A DNA stretch of 35,054 nucleotides. Source: Puniceicoccaceae bacterium. Its GTDB lineage: Bacteria > Verrucomicrobiota > Verrucomicrobiia > Opitutales > Coraliomargaritaceae. Positions 9,350-16,035 of the stretch are shown piece by piece. Made by a program: the position numbers and the translations under genes. The notes under the pieces are model-generated. The model was not told where the DNA came from and did no database searches. It saw only the letters and a program-made list of their open reading frames with translations. How positions within the stretch are numbered: the stretch's first letter is position 1; the number at the start of each line of letters is the position of its first letter. Where the stretch lies: NCBI GenBank assembly GCA_002729725.1, contig PBYS01000010.1:1-35054 (forward strand), read 5' to 3'.

Positions 9350-9766
9350 CGCGGAGCGGGGGGACACTCCTGTCCCCGCAAAGATCGCGGAGGCGCGCTG
9401 AATGTCGCTACTTTTGGCTTCTTATCGTAGTGGAGACTTTCCTGGCATGTGCGAGTCGAATGCAGTCGCCATCGAGTCGAGGCGGCATAGGATGAGGATT
9501 GTGGCAGCTAAAGCAGCCACAACGAGCCACGCTTTGTTGCACCTTTAATTTGTCCTATAAGTCGTGCCATTTGAGGCGCGGTCGTCATTTGTGACACAGA
9601 TTTCGCAGCGCTTCGTCGTGATGTGGCGGGAGAGGCAAAGGTGATCCCAAATTGCGGGCAGGTCGCGGTTGGCTCGAATTGAATAGATTCAATGAATCTC
9701 GGATGGGAAATATGCACAGACCATGTCTAATTATGACTTCGCATTAACTACCACCTGTTTAATCCC
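9350..9766. other. Intergenic region without a supported gene
   Basis: Just after the GH2 stop a hairpin with GGGACA/TGTCCC arms (9361-9366, 9371-9376) occurs but has no T run, so its role as a terminator is doubtful. The rest has no open frame with coding character. The right end holds the TTGAATCTATTCAA palindrome (9679-9692) and presumably the promoter of the PEP-CTERM gene at 9767. Confidence 0.5.
9679..9692 (-). promoter_or_regulatory. TTGAATCTATTCAA palindrome, candidate operator
   Basis: Read on the minus strand this is exactly TTGAATCTATTCAA; on the plus strand TTGAATAGATTCAA, extended to 16 bp by A and T. It ends 74 bases before the start of the PEP-CTERM gene at 9767. The same 14 bases occur at 23096-23109, again upstream of a PEP-CTERM gene. 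A second palindrome (GATTCA-A-TGAATC, 9686-9698) overlaps it. Confidence 0.55.
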
Positions 9767-10492
9767 ATGAAAAATTCACAAAAACTCCTATCGATGCGTG
9801 CATTGGCTCTGCCTCTGATACTCGCCTTTCAATCTGCCCACGCGGCCAGCATTGTGGCCGCGGATGATAATTACGTTTTAAATAGTGCCTCCAGCACGGT
9901 GCAAAATGCCGATGGCAATCTTGTCCTTAAGCGTGCCAGCAACAATATTCGCAAATCTTGGCTTAAGTTTGATTTAACAGGCCAGAATGTGGATTTTTCG
10001 CAATCAGGGACGGTCACGCTAACGCTGGCAGGCGATTCGTCTTCGGATACTTCGTTTAAAATCGCGCTTTACGCCTTGGATGATGTCGGAGCGACGGCAC
10101 CCACATGGACGGAGAGCACTATCACATGGAACAATGCCCCAGGGAATGACACTGGTGGGACCGGAATCAATGATTTGGAGCCTGGCGAGACAACCTTCAT
10201 CAGTGAGACGGCTACGATCAGTAACAACACTGCGGCCGGCACCCAGTATCAGTTCGTCATTCCGGACCTCTCTGTGTTTTTGCAAAGCGACAATACCATT
10301 ACGACAATTGCGATTGCCAGTGTGCAGCCTAATTCAGGACCTTCCCTCGCTTTAGCTTCTTCCGAGAATGCCACCGAGTCCTGGCGTCCGACCCTGACCT
10401 TCACGGCGGTACCAGAACCCGGCAGTTTTGCGCTGCTTTCCGGTATGCTCGCACTGACTTGGGTCGCCCTCGGTCGGCGCCGTGTTCATTAG
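9767..10492 (+). CDS. PEP-CTERM protein with DNRLRE-like domain
   Basis: A 241-residue exported protein: signal peptide (MKNSQKLLSMRALALPLIL.., cleavage near AHA-AS), one DNRLRE-like beta-sandwich, then a PEP-CTERM signal (VPEPGSFALLSGMLALTWVA, GRRR). The DNRLRE family pattern is clear: ADDNYV at the start, RKSWLKFDLTG, WTESTITWNNAPG in the middle and SENATESWRPTLTF near the end. This closely follows the layout of the protein at 12461-13207 and the tandem modules in the first gene. CBM96/DNRLRE modules are known to bind alginate; here the module would be displayed on the cell envelope, an inference. It may be co-transcribed with the next gene, 93 bases on. The start has no Shine-Dalgarno sequence. 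Confidence 0.87.
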   Translation: MKNSQKLLSMRALALPLILAFQSAHAASIVAADDNYVLNSASSTVQNADGNLVLKRASNNIRKSWLKFDLTGQNVDFSQSGTVTLTLAGDSSSDTSFKIALYALDDVGATAPTWTESTITWNNAPGNDTGGTGINDLEPGETTFISETATISNNTAAGTQYQFVIPDLSVFLQSDNTITTIAIASVQPNSGPSLALASSENATESWRPTLTFTAVPEPGSFALLSGMLALTWVALGRRRVH

Positions 10493-10585
10493 GGCCTGAC
10501 TCGCGCGGCTTAAGCCGATCGGTTCGAACACCTTGAGCTGACAACAAGCCTCACGGCCTTGAGGCATCGCAACTAAATCAATCCT

Positions 10586-11593
10586 ATGACTTATCGTTCG
10601 ACCCCATTCGCAATTATGAAACTACCTCAAAAGCCTGACTCTAGGCTCAAATCCTCCGCTGCAATTCCTTCTGCTTTCAAGTGTTCGGCACTCGCCATGG
10701 CCGCCTGTGGGCTGGCCGCTCCGATGCTGAACGCTGCTGACGTCACACTAGTGCGCAGTGTGTCTCAGGGAGACCATTGGAATGAAGCGAATACAAGTGG
10801 AGGGGCTATCTGGAGTAATGGCGAATCCGCGAGTGCAGCCAACGATTATTTCGTTTCGGGTTTCACCCTGAGAACCACGACTTCAAGCTCCACCTTCAAT
10901 GGAAATTCCCTGACGCTGCAGTCCGGTGGCTCGCTTTTGCTCAAGCCGGGCGATGCCAACCGGACGCACACGATTGACAATCTAATTCTCGATGGCGGCA
11001 CGATCAACCATGGCCAGCCTTCGAACTCGAATACATTCATCGCGGGAGCCATTACACTCCTTTCGGATTCTTTATATACCGCCACGGGGTCCTCGTACCG
11101 CAACGCTACCATCTCCGCCTCAGTTTCGGGGAGCAGTGTGTTTAATGTGAACCTGGGAACGAGTGACGATTTGACGATTTCGAGCGCTTCCAACTCATTT
11201 AGTGGCGAATGGCGGGTGACCCAAAGCGACTCGGGCAACGTCAGCGATTTCTTCGCGACGGGCAATGGGGCACTTGGCAATGCCGACGTGACGATTGGTA
11301 GCGGCATCAAGTTCGACGTGGATTATGACATTGCCAGCTCCACAAAGACATTGGCTTTGGACGGCATTATGATTCTGGATCAGGATCACACTTTTGGGAT
11401 CGTTCAGATCGACGGCGACACGCTGGCAGCGGGCACATACTCATTTGCCGATTTGAATACCACCTACGATGCTTTCTTTGAGGATGGCGGCACAGGTAGT
11501 CTTACCGTGGTGCCAGAGCCGAGCGTCTATGCGCTGCTTTCGGGGCTGCTGGCATTCGCTTGGATTGCGGTGCGTCGCCGCGTATCCGAGTAA
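10586..11593 (+). CDS. PEP-CTERM protein with autotransporter-like beta-solenoid
   Basis: A 335-residue protein. The N-terminus is long before the hydrophobic stretch (CSALAMAACGLAAPMLNA-AD), so ATG 10616 (11th codon) is an alternative start. The mature part is a repetitive Ser/Thr/Gly-rich beta-strand sequence (WSNGESASAANDY, NSLTLQSGGSLLLKPGD, LILDGGTINHGQPSN, NATISASVSGSSVFNVNLG) of the kind seen in autotransporter passenger-like solenoids found in many PEP-CTERM proteins. It ends in VVPEPSVYALLSGLLAFAWI and VRRR, the exosortase signal; this anchor closely resembles that of the gene just upstream (same LLSG..LA..W pattern), suggesting duplication. No enzyme motif is seen; a structural or adhesive surface role is likely. 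Confidence 0.83.
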   Translation: MTYRSTPFAIMKLPQKPDSRLKSSAAIPSAFKCSALAMAACGLAAPMLNAADVTLVRSVSQGDHWNEANTSGGAIWSNGESASAANDYFVSGFTLRTTTSSSTFNGNSLTLQSGGSLLLKPGDANRTHTIDNLILDGGTINHGQPSNSNTFIAGAITLLSDSLYTATGSSYRNATISASVSGSSVFNVNLGTSDDLTISSASNSFSGEWRVTQSDSGNVSDFFATGNGALGNADVTIGSGIKFDVDYDIASSTKTLALDGIMILDQDHTFGIVQIDGDTLAAGTYSFADLNTTYDAFFEDGGTGSLTVVPEPSVYALLSGLLAFAWIAVRRRVSE

Positions 11594-11906
11594 TCGATAC
11601 GTTGATCTATTTTAGATTTTTTTAGGGTTAAGGGTTATATAGGTGCCCGCCACGCAAGCATTGCGTGGCGGGCACTTATATTGGGCTATGAATAGCGATT
11701 GAAGCCAATCGGATCCATTCTTATGCCGCTTTCTGTCGATCATGAGCTTGAACAGAACCACCCCGACCAGCAAGTGCCGAGAGGGTATTTCACCGACGTG
11801 GGGTGTGATTAAAACTGCGGGGACACGTAGCCGGGTTCTTCAGACTCGGACAGCCCCCTGGCTTAGTCGCCTGCTTGGCTGCGGCTACGGGGTCTGAAGA
11901 ACCCCG
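11594..11906. other. Intergenic region with strong inverted repeats
   Basis: No supported gene. It holds the 15-bp hairpin at 11643-11675 and most of the inverted-repeat element at 11827-11910. A 29-codon open frame (11723-11812) starts with ATG but has no homology I recognise. Confidence 0.5.
11643..11675. terminator. 15-bp perfect hairpin, probable terminator
   Basis: Arms 11643-11657 and 11661-11675 are perfectly complementary around a 3-nt loop (GCA), 49 bases after the stop of the PEP-CTERM gene at 11593. No T run follows on either strand, so intrinsic termination is uncertain; it could also protect a 3' end or be a repeat. Confidence 0.5.
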
Positions 11907-11910
11907 CTAC
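11827..11910. repeat. Short element bounded by a 19-bp inverted repeat
   Basis: Arms 11827-11845 and 11892-11910 match as inverted repeats at 18 of 19 positions (GTAGC ends, core TTCTTCAGAC / GTCTGAAGAA). The 46-nt centre also repeats GGCT/AGCC motifs. It ends exactly at the stop codon of the decayed gene at 11907-12372. It could be a non-autonomous mobile repeat or a large terminator-like hairpin. Confidence 0.45.
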
Positions 11911-12372
11911 GAAGAGAGCCCTATCTCACCGCTATTGTTCGGGCCGGTGATATTGATCCCGATGGTGGATTTCCCGTAAGTCGAGCGGCCGGCGCTGTTG
12001 TCGCCGATGCGGTCGCTGGGAGGTAGTCGTGCTCCTTCCAGCCCGGGGCGGTCGTGTCGAGAAACTGAGTGAACGGCTTGTAGGTCACCCAGTGAGGATT
12101 GGTGTCGATCCGGATTCGTTGCCGATAATGTCGAGAGCGCCTACGCCATTCATGATGCCGACGACAGCACCTTCGCCGCTACCTGTGGCCGCGTCTCGGT
12201 AGATCAGATACTGATTGTCCGTTCCGAGCGCGAAGGGATCTCCGGCATCTGATACTGAGATCAGAAGTTTGCTTTTTTCATCGTCCACGTGGCAGGGGAA
12301 TTCTATTCATGGGTAAACGCGAGCTGCAGCGAGAAAGGAGCGGTATGCGCCGGTGACTTTACGGGATGGTAT
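11907..12372 (-). pseudogene. Decayed exported or carbohydrate-active gene, remnant in three frames
   Basis: Several protein-like stretches occur on the minus strand in successive frames: SYHPVKSPAHTAPFSLQLAF (broken by a TGA), then SKLLISVSDAGDPFALGTDN and GEGAVVGIMNGVGALDIIGN, then after a frameshift IDTNPHWVTYKPFTQFLD with TTAPGWKEHDYLP, then after another shift DRIGDNSAGRSTYGKSTIG and INITGPNNSGEIGLSS with a TAG at 11907. The pieces run on from one another with small offsets, as expected of one gene broken by frameshifts. No start is preserved. The family is not identified; the context suggests a secreted enzyme or glycan-binding protein. The remnant ends within an inverted-repeat arm. 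Confidence 0.5.
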
Positions 12373-12400
12373 GATTGGGGCATACACTGTTTGCAGGGGA

Positions 12401-12434
12401 CAAAAAATCCCCCAAAGCTTTACGCTTCGAGGGA
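12401..12434 (-). terminator. Rho-independent terminator of the minus-strand PEP-CTERM pair
   Basis: Read on the minus strand, arms 12434-12424 and 12418-12408 pair over 11 bp (two G-U pairs) and are followed by a run of six T (12407-12402). It lies 27 bases after the stop of the gene ending at 12461. Confidence 0.8.
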
Positions 12435-12460
12435 TTCGGTTGAAATGAGGATACTTGCGA

Positions 12461-13207
12461 TTAGCGGCGTCGGCGAAGACCTACAAAGGCCAGTGTCGAC
12501 AGCCCCAATAGGATGCTTGCTGCGGCGGGCTCGGGGACAATACTAAGTGAGGGATGCAAGGAGCTTGTGGCGTTCTCACTCGAAGCGAATTTAAGTATGG
12601 GGCTGGTATTAGATTGACTTTGCATCGTCATGATAATCGTCACCGTGTCGTCTGCCTGTATATAATTGCTGAGCAAGCCGAGGTCGAACTCGAACTCGCC
12701 GGTGGTAGTCGTGGTGACCCCTGTTAAAGCGACGCTGGAGCCGATCTGGGTGGCGTCACTTGTCACGGCAGATCGATCGCCGGTGTTGTTCGCCGGTGCG
12801 TTGTTCCAGGTGATGGCGCTTTCCGTCCAGTTCGTGCCTAACTTGCCAGTGCCGGGAGTGAAACCGGTGTTCAAGGCGTAGGCGGCAAAGGTGAAATTTG
12901 CTGTGCTTGAGCTAGTTCCGACCAAGTTAACTGTGAACGTCGCCGTGTCGGTAGCGTTGAGTGTAAGGCTGGATACATCGAACTGAAAGTAGGCCTTGCG
13001 GCTACCACTTGTCGAGGAGGCGCGTTTCAGTAAAATTTCACCTGATGTGCCACTGCTCCCTTGAACGTCATCGCGATTGTCGCTGCCACCAGTCACAAAG
13101 TTATCTTGGCTTGCGACGATGGTGCTTTGCCCTGCAGCTGTAGACACAAGGAATAAAGATGCTATGCAGGCTAGGATAGGATAGGTATGTCGGTGTGGGT
13201 GGCTCAT
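12461..13207 (-). CDS. PEP-CTERM protein with DNRLRE-like domain
   Basis: A 248-residue exported protein with signal peptide (hydrophobic PILACIASLFLVSTAAG-QS), DNRLRE-like sandwich and PEP-CTERM tail (VPEPAAASILLGLSTLAFVG, LRRRR). Family marks: ASQDNFV, GEILLKRASSTSGSRKAYFQFD, NWTESAITWNNAPANNTG and SSENATSSLHPSLSIV. It is a paralogue of the protein at 9767 (shared SQDNFV/DDNYV, WTES.ITWNNAP, SSENAT) and of the neighbour at 13256. It lies 48 bases after that neighbour on the same strand and has a terminator behind it, so the two probably form an operon. Likely a surface-anchored glycan-binding protein; ligand unknown. Confidence 0.87.
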   Translation of the reverse strand: MSHPHRHTYPILACIASLFLVSTAAGQSTIVASQDNFVTGGSDNRDDVQGSSGTSGEILLKRASSTSGSRKAYFQFDVSSLTLNATDTATFTVNLVGTSSSTANFTFAAYALNTGFTPGTGKLGTNWTESAITWNNAPANNTGDRSAVTSDATQIGSSVALTGVTTTTTGEFEFDLGLLSNYIQADDTVTIIMTMQSQSNTSPILKFASSENATSSLHPSLSIVPEPAAASILLGLSTLAFVGLRRRR

Positions 13208-13255
13208 AGTAGTGTAGGGATGTGAGTGAATCGTATGGTGTTATTTTTGGAAAAA

Positions 13256-13927
13256 CTATTTATGGCTTCGACGGCTGCCAACGATACCAAGCACTGCTAG
13301 GCTAAGCAGTATTGCTGCGGCGGAGGGTTCCGGGATGACGGTTAAGGATGGCTGATAAGCAGCCGTCTCGGCTTCACTGGAGTGCCAGTAGAAGTTATTG
13401 CTCGTGTCAGTTTGGGTTCCAAAGATCCTAAATGTGATCGTGTTATCGGTTTGAATATAATCAGCGATATCGGAGAATGTGATCGATACGGGAACATTGC
13501 TGGCGTTGTACGACCAACTGTATGTCCCTACTGAGGTGAAAGTGCCATCCGGACGTGTAGAATAGGTGACGCTTCCTTCCGTCCAGTTTGTGTTCGATGC
13601 ACCTGTATTGGTTAACGCGGAAATTGTGAAGTTTGCTGTGTCACCTGAGCCTGCGCTGGAAGCGTTCTTAAATGTCAAGTCGAGTGTGGCGTCTTCACTT
13701 GTGTTTAAGCTAGCAATTACCGAAGAGAGGTCGAATTTGATAAATCCAATACGATCTGTGGAAGCGTTTTTAACGTAAATTTGCGTGGACTCCGAATTGT
13801 AATTGGTGGAGCTGGAGCTGGAATACACAAAATTATCGTCAGAGGCGCTCAACGTGATCGATGCGGACGCTTGAGTAATAGTTAAAGCAGAGAGGCATGC
13901 TGCGGTCAGGGTATGTGCTCGTTTCAT
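13256..13927 (-). CDS. PEP-CTERM protein with DNRLRE-like domain
   Basis: A 223-residue exported protein: signal peptide (MKRAHTLTAACLSALTITQA-SA), DNRLRE-like sandwich (SASDDNFVYSSSSSTNY, TDRIGFIKFDLSSV, TNWTEGSVTYSTRP, SSEAETAAYQPSLTV), and PEP-CTERM tail (IPEPSAAAILLSLAVLGIVG, SRR). First gene of a probable two-gene minus-strand operon with 12461-13207. A near-copy of the TTGAATCTATTCAA palindrome lies 142 bases upstream (14070-14083). The start has no Shine-Dalgarno sequence. The pairing of two divergent DNRLRE paralogues in one transcript suggests different binding faces, which is inference only. Confidence 0.87.
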   Translation of the reverse strand: MKRAHTLTAACLSALTITQASASITLSASDDNFVYSSSSSTNYNSESTQIYVKNASTDRIGFIKFDLSSVIASLNTSEDATLDLTFKNASSAGSGDTANFTISALTNTGASNTNWTEGSVTYSTRPDGTFTSVGTYSWSYNASNVPVSITFSDIADYIQTDNTITFRIFGTQTDTSNNFYWHSSEAETAAYQPSLTVIPEPSAAAILLSLAVLGIVGSRRSHK

Positions 13928-14290
13928 AATAGATGGGGGCGGTGTGTCTGTTGGAAATTGTAGGAATGCTTTAGTAGAGCTGACTCATTGTTACAATTTA
14001 TAAGCGGAATCAGCTTGGTGGAAAAATTATACATTGATCAAAAATTAGAAAGAGGCAGTGGGTTTGTGATTGAAGCTATTCAACTTTATTGCCCCTTCCT
14101 TGGGTGTAATTCGTATTCGACCACGGTGCGCGACCTGACTCTTGGCGTTGGTGCGTCGATAATTCGTGTGAAGCGAGCGTTCTTGTTTTTTGTGAAACGA
14201 TGCCTCTTCAATATGTGGTGACTGCTCAAAGGGGCTAATATCCGCTCGTCGGGAGGGCTCAATGTCGAGTTGTCGTCGCTTGTCGCTGAG
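13928..14290. other. Intergenic region upstream of the PEP-CTERM operon
   Basis: No supported gene. The AT-rich left part should hold the promoter of the minus-strand gene at 13927; a TATAAT (minus strand, near 14035) is present but lacks a matching -35 box. The palindrome at 14070-14083 lies here. Two overlapping minus-strand open frames (within 14045-14313) have no start context, no domain and shifted composition, and I do not accept them. Confidence 0.5.
14070..14083 (+). promoter_or_regulatory. TTGAAGCTATTCAA palindrome, candidate operator
   Basis: This differs by one base from the 14-mer at 9679 and 23096, and it keeps the TTGAA/TTCAA arms. It is followed by C like the 23096 copy. It lies 142 bases upstream of the minus-strand PEP-CTERM gene at 13927. 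Confidence 0.45.
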
Positions 14291-14313
14291 GCGCTCGCGA
14301 GCGAGCACGCCAC
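14291..14313 (+). repeat. REP-like palindrome, copy D (divergent)
   Basis: Layout GCG, arm CTCGC, GA, arm GCGAG, foot CACGCCAC: the same 3+5+2+5+8 spacing as the other copies, with a different but self-complementary stem. Its foot runs into a second hairpin (14308-14315 paired with 14323-14330, 8 bp, loop TATCAAT). It lies just beyond the broken end of the beta-helix pseudogene. Confidence 0.45.
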
Positions 14314-14398
14314 GGTATCAATCCGTGGCGATTGATTTGTGCCGCATTCAGGGCGCTTCTGAGCGGGGTGGGGGCCGGTATGATAGGGATCGGCGTTA

Positions 14399-15481
14399 TC
14401 GCGCCAGGCGACATAGAAGTCCGATATCGCGTTGTGGGTGATCCGATTGTCGGCACTGTGTCCGATCCAGATGCCGACGGCCTAGGGGAAGGTGCGTCCG
14501 CCCTGATGGAGGATACAGTTGTCGACCGTGATTTGCCCGGTCGTGGTGCGTTCCGTTTCCGGCATCACCGGTTGGTCCCTTCGGGCTGCCTTTGAGGACG
14601 AGCAGTTCCTCGACCGCGGGGGCAATGACCTCCGCGGTGTCCGGGTGCTCGCCGGCGCGTGGGCGGTAGCGTAAGATGCCTTCGCGGGAGAGGAACCATT
14701 CGCCGGGGGTATCCAGTGCCGACGGCAGGTTTTCCAGATGATATCGGGTGCCGGGCTTCCACGGATTCCAGGGCTTCATGCCGTGGCCGGAAGTATGGAT
14801 TGTATGAGCTTCGGGGTCTGCGCCGACCAGAGGTTTACGACTGATATCCCATTTGTGATAAACTGTCAGGATGATATCCTGAAAGTCTGGATCCGACGCG
14901 GGCGGGAGTTGGGCAAAGACATCGGGGGCAAGTCTCACTTCCTGGCGGGCGCGCTTTGCCCGTGGGGCACCCGCTTCGAGCACCAACTCATTGACCCCGT
15001 GGAAATAGTGGTAGTCGCCCTCATTGGGGGTGCGGGCGCGGGTGGCTCGTTTGCCGTTGACGAAGAGTTGCTCGAACTGCCAGCTGCCATCGGCGACTCG
15101 GGGAAGCTTCATTTCCCAGCTGCCGTCGGCGCGAACTTTGAAGCCCTGAATCCTGCGTCCGCCACTGAATATCGGGCGTTCGCCGGGGGCGGCCCGATAG
15201 GTGATGCGCCGCCCCTCGGGTGCGGAGTCTGAGGCAGTGAACACAACCGGTTCGGTGAGGAGATATGTGCCCCCGCGTATATGGACATTCAGGTCGGAAT
15301 CGCCACCGGCGGCCACTTGTTTGCGCACGGCGTCGCGGGCTCCCGCGAGTGAAGCCAGCGGTTGCTGACGGGTGCCGGGGTTGCTGTCATTTCCGTCCGG
15401 TGAGACAAACAAGTCACTTCCGGAGGCTTTTGTTGCCAGGATCAGCAGGAGTAGGATGAGGATGTGTCGGACAAATGGCAT
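14399..15481 (-). pseudogene. Broken right-handed parallel beta-helix enzyme
   Basis: From ATG 15481 the frame encodes a signal peptide (MPFVRHILILLLLILATKASG) and ~300 residues of a well-known secreted beta-helix family: FVSPDGNDSNPGTRQQPLAS, the conserved opening of such enzymes, then IRGGTYLLTEPVVF and RPIFSGGRRIQGF. After LLVLKGSPK the frame is lost; the next frame carries VDNCILHQGGRTFP, an in-frame TAG at 14482-14484, then [20 protein letters not shown] and DFYVAWR, which are typical solenoid sequences of the same family. The middle of the solenoid between these blocks and everything after them is missing. So there is at least one frameshift, one nonsense change (plausibly TCG to TAG) and large deletions. 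G+C-rich compared with flanking DNA. The ~310 intact residues could still be translated, but not as a full solenoid. Confidence 0.8.
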
Positions 15482-15650
15482 GGGCTTAATTCTCGAAACG
15501 AACTTAGAAAGGCGAGCTGTCTCGGACATCGACTAAACCGGGGCAGGGGGCGAGGTGGGTATTACGGAAGATGGCGGGTGTCGGGCAAGAAGGCAATGCG
15601 GGAACAACGTGCCGTCGTTGCCGCAGAATGGCCAGCGCCATGACAGAGGC

Positions 15651-15687
15651 AAAAAAACTCCTCTGACGGCGGACCATCGGAGGAGTT
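15651..15687 (-). terminator. Terminator-like hairpin behind the decayed gene
   Basis: On the minus strand AACTCCTC (15687-15680) pairs with GAGGAGTT (15663-15656) around a 16-nt loop and is followed by a T run (complement of the A run 15651-15657). It sits where the terminator of the remnant gene would be expected. Confidence 0.6.
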
Positions 15688-16005
15688 GTAAAAATGGCGC
15701 GTATCGAAGCGTTGGCGCGGATGTAGAACCCGGCGAAGTTTTCAAAGTTGGGTTCCGTCGCGCTTGCTTTCAGTTGGCTGAGAGGAATGTGGATTTCCTG
15801 CCATCCAGTGACTGTCTTTACTTGGAATCTTATCCATCCTCAGCAGTTGTGCACATGTGAGTGGATCGGCACCATTCCCGGAAAGCGTGAGAGTCTCCGC
15901 TTTGAGGGGGATTGCATGATGAGCCAATCCGACATCCTCGACCAGAAGTGTTTCGAAGATGCGGTATCCTTCCGGAGGGTGGGCGATCGGCGAATGGCTA
16001 TTGAA
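15657..16005 (-). pseudogene. 3' remnant of a secreted carbohydrate-active or binding protein
   Basis: Two protein-like stretches occur in adjacent minus-strand frames. The first (about 16000-15845) reads SPIAHPPEGYRIFETLLVED then VGLAHHAIPLKAETLTLSG. The second (about 15835-15690) reads GWIRFQVKTVTGWQEIHIPL then SQLKASATEPNFENFAGFYI and RANAS; a TGA stands directly before it. The second piece has the look of a C-terminal beta-sandwich (GWQEI.IPLS.LKA, NF.GFYIRAN). A terminator-like hairpin follows. I cannot name the family. Together with the beta-helix pseudogene next door this marks a zone of gene decay. Confidence 0.5.
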
Positions 16006-16035
16006 AAAAAATTGATGCTTATCCGTTGAAGGACC

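Larger units (their letters stand above)
15482..16035. other. Stretch with a decayed gene and no intact one
   Basis: Between the broken beta-helix gene and the sulfatase lie only the remnant described at 15657-16005, its terminator-like hairpin, and about 170 bases (15482-15650) with no coding sign that I trust. Confidence 0.5.

Noticed and set aside
9360..9377. Hairpin after the GH2 gene as a terminator
   Set aside because: Good GGGACA/TGTCCC stem but no T run follows.
11723..11812. 29-codon open frame starting MPLSVDHELEQNHPD
   Set aside because: Sound start and stop, but too short, with no ribosome site and no known relative.
14045..14313. Two overlapping minus-strand open frames
   Set aside because: No domain, no start context, and they cover the palindrome and a REP-like hairpin; read as non-coding.
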